Positions 11,312-23,272 of a DNA stretch of 64,000 nucleotides are shown here, one piece after another. Position 1 is the stretch's first letter, and each line of letters opens with the position of its first letter. Below the pieces are notes generated by a model. The model was not told where the DNA came from. It saw only the letters and a list, made by a program, of their open reading frames with translations, and made no database searches. This DNA is from Spinacia oleracea (taxonomy: Eukaryota; Streptophyta; Magnoliopsida; Caryophyllales; Amaranthaceae), in NCBI RefSeq assembly GCF_020520425.1, contig NC_079491.1, positions 110,918,652 through 110,982,651 on the forward strand. The letters are read 5' to 3'. A program made the position numbers and the translations under genes.

Positions 11312-13856
11312 ACATGTATTTTAAGTACTTTTTGGCATGTTATTATGTTTGTGATGTTGTCGAAAATTTTCTGAATTTTTCGTGAATTTTTTGAATATTT
11401 CTGGATTATTGAATAGATCGTAAAAAATGTTCTGAATTAGTAAAATGTCAGAAATTCGATTTTTCTGACCCTACTCTGGTTGAAAACGGCGTTTTAAGAT
11501 CAAATATTGGGAACATAATCGCAAAAACAGGCTCCGAAGTTTGAGTTTTTTGGCGTTTTTGTTTATTAATGAATTAAATTAACCATTTAGGAAACTTTTT
11601 CAGTTAATTACTCGACCTAAAATACTCGTAATTAATTGAAATTTTTCCCTACTGCTCTTGGGTATATTTTAAAATTTTGGTAAACTTTTCGGCCATAAAT
11701 GTTAAGTATAAACCCTAATTTGATTTTTCCCTAATTTAATGATTTTTAAATCGTAATTTGATTTTATTAATTATTTAGATCTAGAAATTTATTTATTTGG
11801 AAAGGGGAATGTAATTTCATGGTTAAATGGCAGATTTAAAAAAAAATTATGGATTAAAATTTTTATTACATTCGTTAATTTTAATCAATCACCTAAACCA
11901 AATTTGATAATTAAAAATCTTAAATTTAAATGTTTAGAACGATTTAAAATTTTAGATTGGATTATCATACTCATTCAATTTTTTGTTGATATTGATCGTT
12001 CGTTAAATTTGAATAATTTGTTAGCCTAGATTTATTATATTTTATTAATTGGATTGTTTGAATTTAATAAAATCGATCAAACGTTATTTTTCGTAATTAA
12101 AACGAATAATTTTGTTAAAATTATTAAAAATGATTTTTCTTGCAATTTCGTTTCGAATATTAAAAAGGTTGAACATTTTTTTATAAAAGTCGGACAGCAT
12201 GCCGCTTGTACGAAGCAATGGATGTTGCCCATATGCAAGACGAATGGGGTGCACGCACACGAAGGCAGCAAGACGTTGGCCTTGTGTGCGCTGCCTGCTA
12301 CTCGACGAAGCAGTGGGTGCGCGCAGAGCTCGGGAGAGATCGCGGCACGCCACACGCCAAGGCCAGCAGCGGCTGGGCCAAGGCAGCAAGCAGCGAGCAG
12401 CGACGAAGGCAGCATGACAGTGGGCATGGGCAGTGCGCCTGTGCGCTGCTGCGGTGCTCGTGCCTGTGCGATGGGCTTGCGCCGTCGTGTGGGTGCGATG
12501 TTGGCACGCACTGCGCGTCGTTGGGTTGGGCACATTTTTAGCCCACGATGCATCCAAATGTGCATGTTTGCTTCGTTTAATATCAAGGCCCAAAGTTTGG
12601 GCTTTTGACCTAATTTTGCACGAAAAGAGCTAATGGTGGACTTTAATTATTTTATTTTATTTGACTTTGCTCCATATTAAAATGGTGGTTTAAGTGGGAG
12701 CCATTTAATGAAATTAAATGAAATAATTAATTCTAATTATTTTCGTAGGGCACCTACGAAAATAATTAGAATTAATTATTTAATTAATTTCATTAAATGA
12801 AATTTTGATTTCATTTAATTAATTCTAATTAAATGAAATTTTGATTAGAATAATTCTAAGGATTAATAATTCGGAATTGATTAATCTTTTAGGACGCGTT
12901 ATATGTGATCGTGATTTTTAAATAAATCATGTAAATACTTGCATAATTATTTGGGCCATTCGTTTTAGGACACGAATGAATGAATGCATAGAAATTATTT
13001 TATGTATTGCAGGTATTCAAGGTGACTAGTATGGCCAATCTAGGATAGTTAAATACGGTCTGCGTACCGTTTTATCTTTGAATGTGAAGTTCAAAATATG
13101 GTATGCGTACCATTGAAGTTTTAATGTAATTATTTATTATTTCAAGTTCTTCTAGGATATTTAGAACTTCAAGTTAGCTTTTGAATGACGTTCAAGACGA
13201 TACCAAGCTAACAAGGTGAAGGAAGATTGGATGCTTCAAGACCAAGTTTTGGGCCATACTAGTTCACCAGAGTTAAATTTATGCACTTATATATTATAAA
13301 TGAATATATATTATTCATGAATGTTGTTTGTATGTTCGATTAGATTTAGTTCACTAAATAATCAAACCGACATAGAAACAACTAGGTCCAAAGTAATATT
13401 GAGTTTATAACTGCCTTCCAAATCAAGCACTTACAAAAATCTAAGGATCTAAGTTAGTAGGTTTCCGGAAAAGCGAGGTGCTATATTAGTTGACTTAGAT
13501 GGTAAGGTATCCCAAAGGAATACGTTGATTGTGGTTGTAACTCAAACAACAAATCACATGTTGTGGCAAAGGGATAAATTATGGAATTAATTTATTGACC
13601 AGGAGAAATTTGGAGATTACTAGCAATTGGTTTTGCTTACCTAGAATCTTAAAAGACTTAAGACAAGCCAAAGCTGCTTAAGAATTTAGGACTTTTAGGG
13701 TCTTGGAATCGTTTCATTCATTATGGTCCATGTTTTATTTTTGCATGAATGAAATGTTTAATAGCTTTAATGATTGCATGATTGCTTTTATTTCAAAGTT
13801 ATTAAAATATTATGAATGGTTACTTATTGCAAATTCTTTTCAAATGTAGTAATCAA
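11312..13856 (+). other. Untranslated leader of the Copia element
   Basis: A 2.5-kb leader with three visible parts: an AT-rich tract (11312-12180), a GC-rich island (about 12190-12540) whose overlapping ORFs are low-complexity composition artefacts, and a tract with a long hairpin (12702-12799) and a pair of palindromic motifs (13053-13070 and 13096-13113). The tail (13114-13856) has no ORF. The palindromic motifs and the flanking GTGACTAGTATGGCC recur in element E. Confidence 0.7.
12702..12799. repeat. Near-perfect long inverted repeat (hairpin) in the Copia leader
   Basis: Arms 12721-12749 and 12753-12781 are perfect 29-bp reverse complements separated by GCA. After a 2-3 nt internal mismatch the pairing resumes between about 12702-12717 and 12784-12799. 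A transcript would fold into a stem of roughly 45 bp. Confidence 0.9.
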
Positions 13857-14933
13857 ATGGCCGCAAACAATAGCAACTCATTCAACTTGCGCTCAATTCT
13901 CGACAAAGAGAAGTTGAATGGAAATAACATCCTCGATTGGAAAAGGAACTTTCAAATAGTTCTAATGAATGAGGAAAAAGAGTATGTCCTTGAGGAAGAG
14001 TTACTAGAGGCCGCCGAGCCGGAGGTAACTCAATCTGCCCTTAACCGTTGGATCCAGGCCAACAGGGATGTCAAATGTGTGATGCTTGCATCCATGAATC
14101 CTGAACTTCAGAAAATGTTCATTAACTCGGATTCTTACCAAATCATCTCGGAGTTGAAGAACATGTTTCAGGATCAGGCCAGAATCGAAAGATTCGAGAC
14201 TCAGAGGTTGATCCTTGAGACTAAGCTCAAGAAAGGAGAACCAGTGAGCCCGCACGTTCTTAAAATGATTGGATTGTTTGAGAACATGAGAGCTCTAGAT
14301 TCGGACGTCTCAAATGAAATGGCCATTGACATCATTCTCCATTCGCTTCATAGTGGATATGATCAGTTCAAGTTGAATTACAACATGAACAGTATGGAGA
14401 AAACTCTTACTAAGCTTCACGGTATGCTGAAAACCGCTGAAAAGACGCTCAAGCAAGAGAATAAGCACGACATGCTTATGGTGCGTAAGGGTAAGGGTTT
14501 CAAGAAATCTGGCAAGGGAAAGGGCAAGAAGGGTAAGGGCAAGGCTGCTCCCACACCTAAGTCCAACGGCACCAGTTCTGGTAAACAAAAAAGGGTGACT
14601 CGTTCTCCTGCCGACTCTAAATGCTTCTACTGCAAGAAGAAGGGGAATTGGAAGAGGAATTTCTTGAAGAGAAAGGTAGATGAGAAGAACGGGAACGTTG
14701 CTTCTACTTCAGGTATGTATGTTATACATTGTAGTCTTGAAAATTCTACTTCTTGGGTATTAGTTACTGGTTGTGGCTCACACTTATGTTCCAATTCACA
14801 GGGACTAAGGAGAAGTAGAAAGCTTGATAAAGGCGAGATGGATCTACGCGTGAGAAATGTAGCACAGATTGCTGCATTAGCCGTAGGATCTTATTTTTTT
14901 TATCTTTGCCTAGTGGTTTTGTTTTGGAACTAG
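13857..14933 (+). pseudogene. Copia gag and start of protease
   Basis: The ATG at 13857 opens MAANNSNSFNL. The capsid region with the W-rich UBN2-type gag signature runs to about residue 205, then a Lys/Gly-rich linker, then a zinc knuckle at about residues 256-269. The knuckle reads CFYCKKKGNWKRNF: the His and last Cys of CX2CX4HX4C are replaced by Asn and Phe. The protease motif that should read DTGCGS is VTGCGS, with Val for the catalytic Asp at about residue 303 (14763-14765). A stop ends the frame at 14933 and the polyprotein resumes in another frame. Gag, knuckle and protease are therefore all damaged. Confidence 0.88.
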
Positions 14934-16088
14934 AAAACTGTTACTATGTTCCTACCAGAAACGTCATTTCCGTTTCAAGTTCGGATTCTAAAGGTTTTTG
15001 TTTTCAATTTAAAGACAACAGTTGTTCTTTTTCTTTGAATGGAATGTTTTATGGTTTAGCACAACAAGAAAATGGTCTATATGTGCTAGATACAAGCAAT
15101 CAAATCTATAACATAAATATCAAAAAGGCTAAAACTGGTGATTCCGATCTCACATATCTGTGGCATTGTCGATTAGGCCATATAAACACAAAACTCATGG
15201 AACGACTTCAAAGGAAGGGAATTCTAGAATCATTCAACTTTGAGAAGATTGATCAATGCGAATCTTGTTTACTTGGCAAAATGACAAAGCAACCTTTCTC
15301 AAAAGTGGGAGAAAGAGCAAGCGAACTAATAGAGCTAATACATACGGACGTATGTGGTCCTATGAGTACGAAAGCTAGAGTTGATTTCAGCTATTTCATA
15401 ACGTTTATGGACGATTTCAGTAGATATGGCTATATTTACTTAATGAAACACAAGTCTTAATCGTTTGAGAAATTCCGAGAATTTCAAAATGAAGTAGAGA
15501 ATCAACATGGCAAGAAAATAAAATCTCTATATAAGTTCAGATCGAGGAGGTGAATATCTTAGCCACGAGTTTGATGACCATCTAAAAGAATGCGGTATTC
15601 TTTCTGAATTGAATGCTCCGGGGACACCTCAATGGAATGGAGTGTCGGAACGGAGAAACGGGACCTTAATCGATATGGTCAGGTCAATGATGGGTCAAGC
15701 CGGACTTCCTTTACAATTTTGGGGACATGCGTTGCAAACAGCAGTACTCACACTGTATCGTGCTCCTTCAAAAGCTGTTGAAAAGACTCCATACGAATTA
15801 TGGACCGGGAAACTTCCAAAGTTGTTTTTTCTAAAGATTTGGGGTTGCGAAGTATATGTCAAGCGATTAATTTCGGACAAGCTCAAACCAAAATCTGACA
15901 AATGTTTCTTCGTTGGGTATCCAAAAGAAACTAAGGGGTATTACTTCTACAACAAGTCAGAGAACAAACTATTCTTTGCTCGTGCCAGTGTCTTTTTAGA
16001 AAGAAATCACATTTCCAAAATGACAAGTGGGAGAATAGTAGACCTCGAAGAGATTCGAGATGAACAACGATCCAAGAAATCTTTATAA
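14906..16088 (+). pseudogene. Copia gag-pre-integrase and integrase
   Basis: The reading frame resumes near 14906. It shows the HHCC zinc-binding region (WHCRLGHINT near 15160 and CESCLLGK near 15260) and the catalytic core: first Asp in HTDVCGP, second Asp in SDRGGEY after a frameshift near 15530, and Glu in GVSERRNGTL (about 15640-15670). A TAA interrupts at 15458-15460. The downstream part to 16088 is the integrase-RT linker, ending in a stop. The DDE residues survive, but the frame is broken at least twice. Confidence 0.88.
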
Positions 16089-17200
16089 GCAGTTCAAGGT
16101 GAAGAACCTCCAATTCCTTTAGAAGAGCCAGTGGGAGTAGTTCCTCAAGACGTTGTTGCCCCTCGTAGGTCACATAGAACTAAGGTCCAGTCAGATAGAT
16201 GGACAGGCGCCTTCTTGAATGAAAACTTAGAAGTTCTCATATTAGATAGTGATGAACCTATGACCTACAAGAAAGCTATGACGAGACCAAGCTCCACTAA
16301 ATGGTTAGAGGCCACGAAATCTGAAATATGTCTGAAAATCAAGTCTGGGATTTGGTTGATTTGCCGGATGGGTTTACACCTATCGGATGCAAATGGGTCT
16401 TCAAATTGAAGAAAGACAAGGATGGAATTGTATACATATACAAGGGTATATTGGTAGAAAAAGGTTACAGGCAAGTTCACGGCGTTGACTACGATGAAAC
16501 CTTTTCTCCAGTCGCTATGCTTAAGTCTATTCGAATAATCCTAGCGTTTGTCGCGTTTCATGACTATGAAATATGGCAAATGGATGTCAAAACTTCGTTC
16601 TTGAATGGTGTTCTTCAAGAGACTGTGTTTATGACACAGGCGGAGGGTTTTGTCGATCAAAACAATCAAGGAAAGGTATGCAAGCTTAAGAAATCCATCT
16701 ATCGATTAAAGCAGGCATCAAGGAGTTGGAAAATGCGATTTGATGAAGCAGTCAATGAATTAGGCTTCATCAAGAATCAGGTGGAATCTTATGTATACAA
16801 GAAAGTCAGTGGGAGTAAAATTGCATTCCTAGTCTTGTATGTAGACGACATACTTCTTATTGGAAACGACATTCCTATGCTGGAGTTTGTAAAGACTTAG
16901 CTTGGAAAGTGTTTCTCAATGAAAGACTTGGGAGAGGCACAGTACATATTGGGTATCAAGATCTATAGGGATAGATCTAAGAGGATGATTGGACTAAGCC
17001 AGAGAACTTACATTGACAAAGTGCTAGCTAGGTACAGTATGATGGAAGCCAAGAGAGGCCATATACCCATGTCACATGGCATATATCTAAGCAAGACTTA
17101 GTGTCCCAAGAAATATGATGAGCGTAGGAAGATGAGTAGAATTCAATATGCTTCGGCTATTGGATCCATCATGTATGCTATGATTTGTACAAGGCCGGAT
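16089..17200 (+). pseudogene. Copia reverse transcriptase
   Basis: The RT region reads PIGCKWVFKLK, then DYDETFSPVA, DVKTSFLNG, LKKSIYRLKQ and the catalytic YVDD (16838-16849). Stops interrupt at about 16898-16900 (TAG after LEFVKT) and 17099-17101, and a frame change occurs near 16330. The active-site motif survives but the protein could not be made. Confidence 0.9.
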
Positions 17201-17815
17201 GTTTCATTCGCACTTAATGCAACGAGCAAGTACCAGTCAGACCCAGGTGAGGCGCATTGAACTGTTGCCAATGAATATCCTAAAGTACCTGAAAAGGACA
17301 AAGGATCAGTTTATAGTCTATGGTGGTACAGATGAGTTGATTTTTAAAGGCTATACGGACGCAAGATTTCAAACCGACAGAGATGATTTCAGATAACAGT
17401 CTGGTTTTGTGTTCTTCCTCAATGGCGGAGCAGTAAGCTGGAAAAGTGCTAAGAAAAGCACGGTTGTGGATTCTACAACTGAAGCCGAGTACATTGCTGC
17501 CTCAGAAGCAACAAAGGAAGCTGTTTGGATTCGGAAGTTCATAGAAGAACTTGGGGTTGTCCCCTCCATTAAAGGACCAATGGCTTTGTATTGAGACAAT
17601 AGTGGAGCCATTGCCCAGGCAAAGGAGCCTAGGAGCCACCAGAAGTCCAAGCACGTACTGCGGCGATTTTACATACTTCAAGAAATCGTTGAAAGGAAAG
17701 AAATCGAGATTTGCAAGGTTGGAACCGACGACAACTTCACGGATCCATTGATTAAACTGTTGCCACAAGTGAAGCACAACGCACATGTAGAAACCATGGG
17801 AATCAAGCATGTTGG
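17200..17815 (+). pseudogene. Copia RNase H
   Basis: Reads GYTDARFQTDRDD, then after a stop at 17394-17396 SGFVFFLNGGAVSWKS, STTEAEYIAASEA, and after another stop (17592-17594) DNSGAIA, SKHV and the C-terminal tail. These are the standard Copia RNase H blocks, including the Asp and Glu positions. Translation is broken by stops and a frameshift near 17250. Confidence 0.85.
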
Positions 17816-18660
17816 AGAATGGCTTTTATTTTCTAATTTTTGTTTTAGAACGTCTGTTAGATATTTGTTAAAAAAAATTGGTTTAACCATTTCACATTTA
17901 TGAAATTCTTTATTTCATATTCATATAATTTTGGTTTAGTATTAAATGAAAAGTCTAAGTGATTCAAAACATTCAAATGGGATGTTATGATTGATTCTTC
18001 AACAAAGAAACACCCATAAGTGAACTTGAATATTGAAGTCACAAAGGATCCCTAATCCAGGTCATTGAAAGGTTGGACAACCAATGACTAATGAAGATTA
18101 TATTTCAAGTAGATTTGTAGTTTAGTTTCTTGAACTAGATTGACTGGATGTCAAAAATCTTTTGCATAGATACTTATTGGATCTTGTATTGGATTGACCG
18201 TGAGAACACTTTAAGAGATTAAAGTCATGTCATAAGTAGTTCTCATTAATGGTGATGAACCGTTCCTCAAAACATGAGTAATTATGATTGCTCGTTTGAA
18301 GATTAGTTCGCTTTGATGCTCGCTAAATGTCGCACCGTAAAAGGAGACTATAAAAGCAGTTATTGGGTCTACTATGAATCAAAGTGAGTGTTCATACTGG
18401 ATTGTCCTCCTATCTTTGATAGGATATGGTGTTGTTGTGTAACAAAACCTCTTGGAGGGTTAGATATTATGAAAATGCATGGCCGTTCTCATAATGGTTA
18501 AGGCTTAACCTTCTGTAAAAGTTTAGCAGTTGAACTCAGTAATCCGAGAAACACTTCTGGACCTAATAAGGATGGCTTGGATCTTACCTTATGTTCAGCA
18601 AGTAACACTAAGTGACAAAGGAATAGGAATGCACACTTGTCTGAATGACAAGTGGGAGAC
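17816..18660 (+). other. 3' non-coding tract and polypurine tract of the Copia element
   Basis: No ORF is supported. The tract ends with GACAAGTGGGAGAC directly before the right LTR, a polypurine-type sequence. The same motif (antisense) adjoins the 3' LTR of element E at 55128 onward. Confidence 0.7.
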
Positions 18661-19677
18661 TAAAGGAAATATGTCCTTCGCCCAAGGTGCATTAGTCAAA
18701 TTAAATACCAAGGTTCAGATTAATTACGAACAACTAATTCAGTGTGATCAAGTGATCGGAACAGCTGGCTGGAGAAATGCTTCTGATCAGTGAGTTCTAA
18801 TCTATTATAGGCTCACAACTTACTCTTGACCGAACGTATAAGGTCACACAATTGGCATGTAACAGATTATCGGATTAAATGAATTGGAAATTCAGTTAAT
18901 ATCTTTTCGGAAATTAGTTCGGAAAAACATAAATATACGATATGACGTTGGATCGGAATCGTATATCGTATCCCGTATGTTCCTAAGCTAGGAAAAACGA
19001 ATAATTGTATCGTACGACGATGATTCGTCAAGTACTATAAGATAAACAATAGCCGTAAGGCATTGGCCGTGAATACGAGCAAGGAAAACTGTCGGCCCGA
19101 CGAGCCAAGCGCGCAAGGCCCAACGAGCGCAACAGCTCGCCAACGTGGAGCAAGGCCCATAGCCTGCGGCTGGGCGCGCGCTGGACAGCAGTAGCAGCAC
19201 CGCACAACAACGAGGCCCAAGGCCCACAGATGTGTGGCTGCGCGCGTGCTCGTGGGCTTGTGCTAGGATGCTGGTCTGCCTAGGCCTTTGTGCTTTGGCT
19301 GGTTGGTGTTATAACCCTAGGGTTATAACACCACCCCTCACATTATGTTTTTCCAACTTACTACTTCACGTAATTCAGTTTAACCAAAATCAAAAGAGAA
19401 ACCCTAATCTCTTTTGAGCCTCCGTTCAAACTGTTCTTCCCTAAAAGCAAAAATACCTTGAGTGACTTCTAAGCAATCGATATCAAGATGGATCTGAATG
19501 TGTCGGTGAACCAAGTAGAGGAATGATATCTAGAGTTCTTGTTCGTGTTCGTGGTACGTTGAATCTAGTGAAAACACGCTACTAACGTAAGTCTCCTTGA
19601 TCTGTACTTTATACATGGTTCCTGGATTTGGGGATTATTCCGCTGCGTTAAAATGTTTTTAACTGTATTCCCCTACA
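18661..19677 (+). repeat. Right LTR of the Copia element
   Basis: Starts TAAAGGAAATATGTCC and ends CCCCTACA, about 1,017 bp. By comparison with the solo LTR D and element E, whose LTRs start TGAAGGAAATAATG, the second base has mutated from G to A. It matches the two parts of the left LTR over its length with many scattered differences, so the insertion is not recent. Confidence 0.88.
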
Positions 19678-19952
19678 CATAGCACCCGTTGAATATAAGT
19701 TTTGTCAATTTTTAATATAATTAATATACTGTAATTGATTGTCCTATTGAGCCGAGTTGCACGTACCTGCTTGACATATCCTTTAATTATTCTTATAAAT
19801 CTCAAAGAAGATCTTATTAAGCTTAGAAGAACCAGACTAAATCCATGTTTCAAAAAGAAAATTTTGACTTAATCCAAAAAACACTAAGTAAGGGTACACC
19901 TTTCACGCATTTCATCACAGATTCTTAATTAAATAATGTACATGAGTGATTA
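19678..19952. other. Sliver between two retrotransposon blocks
   Basis: 275 bp of AT-rich sequence that belongs to neither neighbour. Under the Helitron interpretation it is a middle piece of that element. No gene or motif is recognised. Confidence 0.5.
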
Positions 19953-20279
19953 TGTAATACCCAAAATTTTTAAACTTGATTAAAATTAAAAGTATTTATT
20001 GATTTGATTTCGTTTTAAATAAATTACGAATAATCGAATTTCGTTATTTTCTTTTACGATTTATTTTAACGATAAATTTATATACAGAAATTTATTTATT
20101 TTCCGTTAACGATATTTTAATAAAGAGTTATTTTAGCTAAATATTTCTATTTTTATTGGTTTCAAAAAATAGCAACAAAATTTCCGAATTTTAGTCCAAC
20201 CATGTGAAATTACAAAAAAAACCCCTCAAGACTGTCTCTTCCCTTGCTCTTCACGTACAAACAAGAAGGAAGCAATTCC

Positions 20280-20300
20280 TTCCTTCCTTCCTTCCTCTCT
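20280..20300. repeat. (CCTT)n simple repeat in the element A LTR
   Basis: A short CCTT run, five to six units, present in the left LTR and reduced in the right LTR (near 47050). Confidence 0.8.
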
Positions 20301-21779
20301 TTCCCTAAATCAATCCATATTCATTGCCTTGGTCTCCAAGGATTTCATCCTTCTTCCATGGTGACTTCATTTGATGATGTCAATAGCTTTTCCATAACAC
20401 TATAAAATGAGCAACAATCTGATTTATTCCTCCCTACAAACCAGCTTCAATTCAATTTCGATATTACCATCAACAACAACAAATACCATTTTCAATCTCA
20501 CCGTTTAAAACCATGAATTAACCTCGCCATCTTTGTTTCTATTTCGAACCATCACCACCACCGGCAGTAACTGCCGCCACCAAAAACCACCGCAAACACC
20601 ACCATCATCTGCCAATCACCTAGCTTCACCGCCCGACTACCGTAGTCGACCACCACCGCCACAACTCCCACCCTTCTCCTTCGACCAAACCGGCCCGCAA
20701 AGCCGCCCTCCCCTGCCTCCCTCATCTTTTCTTCTCTGCTACACCACCGTGCAGCAACCACCACACTCCGCCCATCATTCTCGGCCAGCCACCCTCACCG
20801 CCGAGCCACCTCTGAAGCCTCCCGAAAATCAACTGAAAAACACCCATCTCCCCTGGTTTTCCCCTGTTTTGCGCGACAACCCTATTCCCCTTTCCTTGTT
20901 GTTCCGCCGCCGCGGAACCACCCCACCACCGTCACCTCTCCGACGCGATTCCTTGCTGCGGCGTCGACCAGACCTCCAGTCACCACCTTCCTCCTCTATT
21001 TTCTCCCCTTCACAACTTCCCCATCTCCTTTGTTTCCCTCCCTTGACGTGCTCCAGTTCTGCGAGGAGCAGATTCCAAATTGGAACCTTAATTTCCTTTA
21101 TTTCCATACCCAAGCCCAAAACGATTTGACCCAAATTTCCAAAAGTGAGTTTAATTTACCATTTAATTTAAGCTCTAAATAATTGTTATTGACTCTTATA
21201 TATACACATTCACTCTTACGTTAAGCTATATTTTGGTTAAAATTTCGATTAATAATATTTTCATTAAATTATGAAATTATTTTTTTTATTAAAATTCTTT
21301 ATTTTTAATATAATTTTTTATAAACCTTATATTTATACAATATTGATTTTATATTATTTATCATTTTGATATTAATTCAATAATTTAATATTTTGAAAGA
21401 ATTCGGACTCGGAGCTCAGGAAGAACGCACCAACGAAAAGCTTAGAAAATTGTGAAATTGAGGTAACGGTTATTGCTAGTACCCGCAATCCCTTCGAAAT
21501 GTATTTATATACGAATGATGTTATGAATGATTGATGTTTTATAATGTTGTTTTATGATTTGAGGGATTAGAAATAAGATATGATTTAATTGTTTGATGAT
21601 AATGCAACTTTATGAAAAGTATTGATTTAACGAATTATTATTCCTGAAAGAAATGATTTGATGAATTAACGAGCTTTAATGGTTTTATTGAACTACCCTG
21701 AATGATAGAGTTTTTCCCGATTAATGTTCCACTAAAAGAAATGTAAACATGATAAATGAAAGTGTAAGAACTTGTCAAG

Positions 21780-21972
21780 TTCCCCTGATATGGAGCCTAA
21801 GCCCCCCCTGATTAGAAGCACTGGCTTCCCCTGATATGGAACCAAGGTTCCCCCTGATAAGAAGCATTGGCTTCCCCTGATATGGAACCTAGGTTCCCCC
21901 TGATATGAAACACTGGCTTCCCCTGTTATGGAGACCAGGCTCCCCCTGTTATGAAGCACTGGCTTCCCCTGT
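21780..21972. repeat. Tandem array (about 45-bp unit) in the element A left LTR
   Basis: About four units built on GGCTTCCCCTGATATGGA and GGTTCCCCCTGATATGAA half-units. The same array is in the right LTR at 48024-48242. Units differ by a few bases. Confidence 0.85.
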
Positions 21973-22044
21973 TCGTAGGAGACGTCCTACCATGTTTTCC
22001 TGTAAAGTCCTGACGCCCAGAATAATACTGATAAAAGGAAAAAG

Positions 22045-22160
22045 GTTAAAGAAATGATGTTCCTGAAATAATGTTCCTGAAATGATGTTCCTGAAATGAT
22101 ATTTCTGAAATGATGTTCCTGAAATGTTATTTCTGAAATGATGCTTCTGAAATAATGTTT
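22045..22160. repeat. Tandem array of 15-bp units in the element A left LTR
   Basis: Repeats of ATGTTCCTGAAATGA with variants (ATTTCTGAAATGA), about eight units. The counterpart in the right LTR is at 48317-48430. Confidence 0.85.
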
Positions 22161-22564
22161 TATTAAATGATTTACTATATTCTATTCACCCTGTTTATTA
22201 AATAAAATGAATCGAAATGAGGTTATGATGCTAGGGTAGCTCGTTATTGAGTTTTCGACTCACCATTTTGTTTTCTGTTTTAGGTATTGTTGGGGACCAC
22301 GGAAACGAGTAATGGCGAGGATTTCACTTTAGCAATGTTCACCTAAGTTAATGTTTAAGTTGTAATAGTTTAAGTAAGACTCTTTAGTAAGTTATGTACT
22401 TTTATTAAGGAAGTAAAAGGAGTATTATATTATTTAGAGGTTTAATAGTAATTAATATGATGGTTGCCTTGTAATTCCCAAAAGGGAGTTACGACAGTAA
22501 TGTCTCGACTAAATTAGGATGTTTCCGCTGCTAAATATTATTTAATACTTGATTTAGAGGTTAT

Positions 22565-22750
22565 GGGCCATAAGTGCTAAACCTTACGAGTTTTGCATGT
22601 GATAGAATTCATTAGGCTTTAAGCAAAGACTTTTAAGGAATAAGTTAAAATCATTTTAAGTTAAAATGAAATGAGGGTGAGTATAGGAACAGGCTGAAAA
22701 GGGATTATTTTCCTGTTACTTAAGTTTCCTAATCGAGTATATTATGCAGA
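22565..22750 (+). other. Remnant leader of element A
   Basis: Sequence between the truncated left LTR and the gag start. No primer-binding site is recognised, which fits loss of the LTR/leader junction. Confidence 0.5.
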
Positions 22751-22843
22751 ATGTCGACTATCGAGGTTACTAACGAAATAAACGATGGAGCTCACAACGA
22801 GCACAACGTCCACACTAACGATGACACTATCTAAGAGGACGTC
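22751..22843 (+). pseudogene. Element A gag, N-terminal piece
   Basis: The ATG at 22751 opens MSTIEVTNEINDGAHN and runs 27 codons to a TAA at 22832-22834, then EDV. Element B is inserted right after this, and the frame continues at 44161 on the far side (ALDDPYDDPP). The TAA is one transition from CAA and probably arose after insertion. The 5-bp target ACGTC lies inside the gag codons. Confidence 0.75.
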
Positions 22844-23272
22844 TGTAATACCTCGTATTTTTCGGAATTTATAAATATATTTAATTATATAATAGGAATT
22901 TTTAAGAATCTAATTTCATTTAATGAGAATTAATTTTTTTTTTTATTTTAATTAATTTGAGTATTAATTATTTACGAAAAACCATATTTTTATTAAATAA
23001 ATTCAACGAATTTATTTAAACAGGATTTGTTGGGTCGTATTTTGAAAACGAATTTAATTTAATCAAATCCCAATTAAATTCCATGATCAGACCCAACCAG
23101 GCTTGCAAGGAATTAATATTAAACAAGCCCGTAAGCAAGCCCAACCTTAAACCCTAAAACCTAGCCATGAAGGGATGAGAACCTATAAATACCCCTCCCC
23201 TTCATGAGATCCCCAACCTAAAAATTCTGAATTTTCTCTCCCCTCTCTCTCTCTCCTTTTCGTCCGCCCTTG

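Larger units (their letters stand above)
8321..19677 (+). mobile_element. Ty1/Copia LTR retrotransposon (decayed, complete layout)
   Basis: Order is left LTR (8321-11296), primer-binding site, long leader, gag, protease, integrase, RT, RNase H, 3' non-coding tract, polypurine tract, right LTR (18661-19677). Integrase before RT defines Copia. Long LTRs, a CFYCKKKG-type zinc knuckle and an initiator-Met primer site suggest the Tork/Angela side of the family. Multiple stops and frameshifts make it inactive. No convincing 5-bp target duplication is seen: the bases left of 8321 are TAAGA and those right of 19677 are CATAG. The left terminus is uncertain by about 10 bp. Confidence 0.9.
19953..22564 (+). 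repeat. Left LTR of element A
   Basis: Starts TGTAATACCC and matches the right LTR up to TTAGAGGT at about 22564. There the right LTR continues CGGGGCTTCACA, but this copy switches to unrelated sequence. So the 3' terminus and primer-binding site have been lost or replaced. It is about 480 bp longer than the right LTR because the right copy lacks most of 21200-21780. It contains a proline-rich ORF (20533-21129) and two tandem arrays. Confidence 0.85.

Noticed and set aside
12054..12633. Several overlapping ORFs on both strands in the Copia leader
   Set aside because: They are explained by the GC-rich low-complexity island; no conserved domain is visible and all frames are open by composition.
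20533..21129. Proline-rich ORF in the left LTR of element A, with a similar ORF at 47309-47953
   Set aside because: Both lie inside LTRs that were identical at insertion, so similarity of the two is not evidence of coding selection. They look like compositional (CCA/CCG-rich) open frames.
22045..22160. Regular short repeats that might suggest a CRISPR array
   Set aside because: Units are contiguous 15-bp repeats without unique spacers, in a plant LTR.
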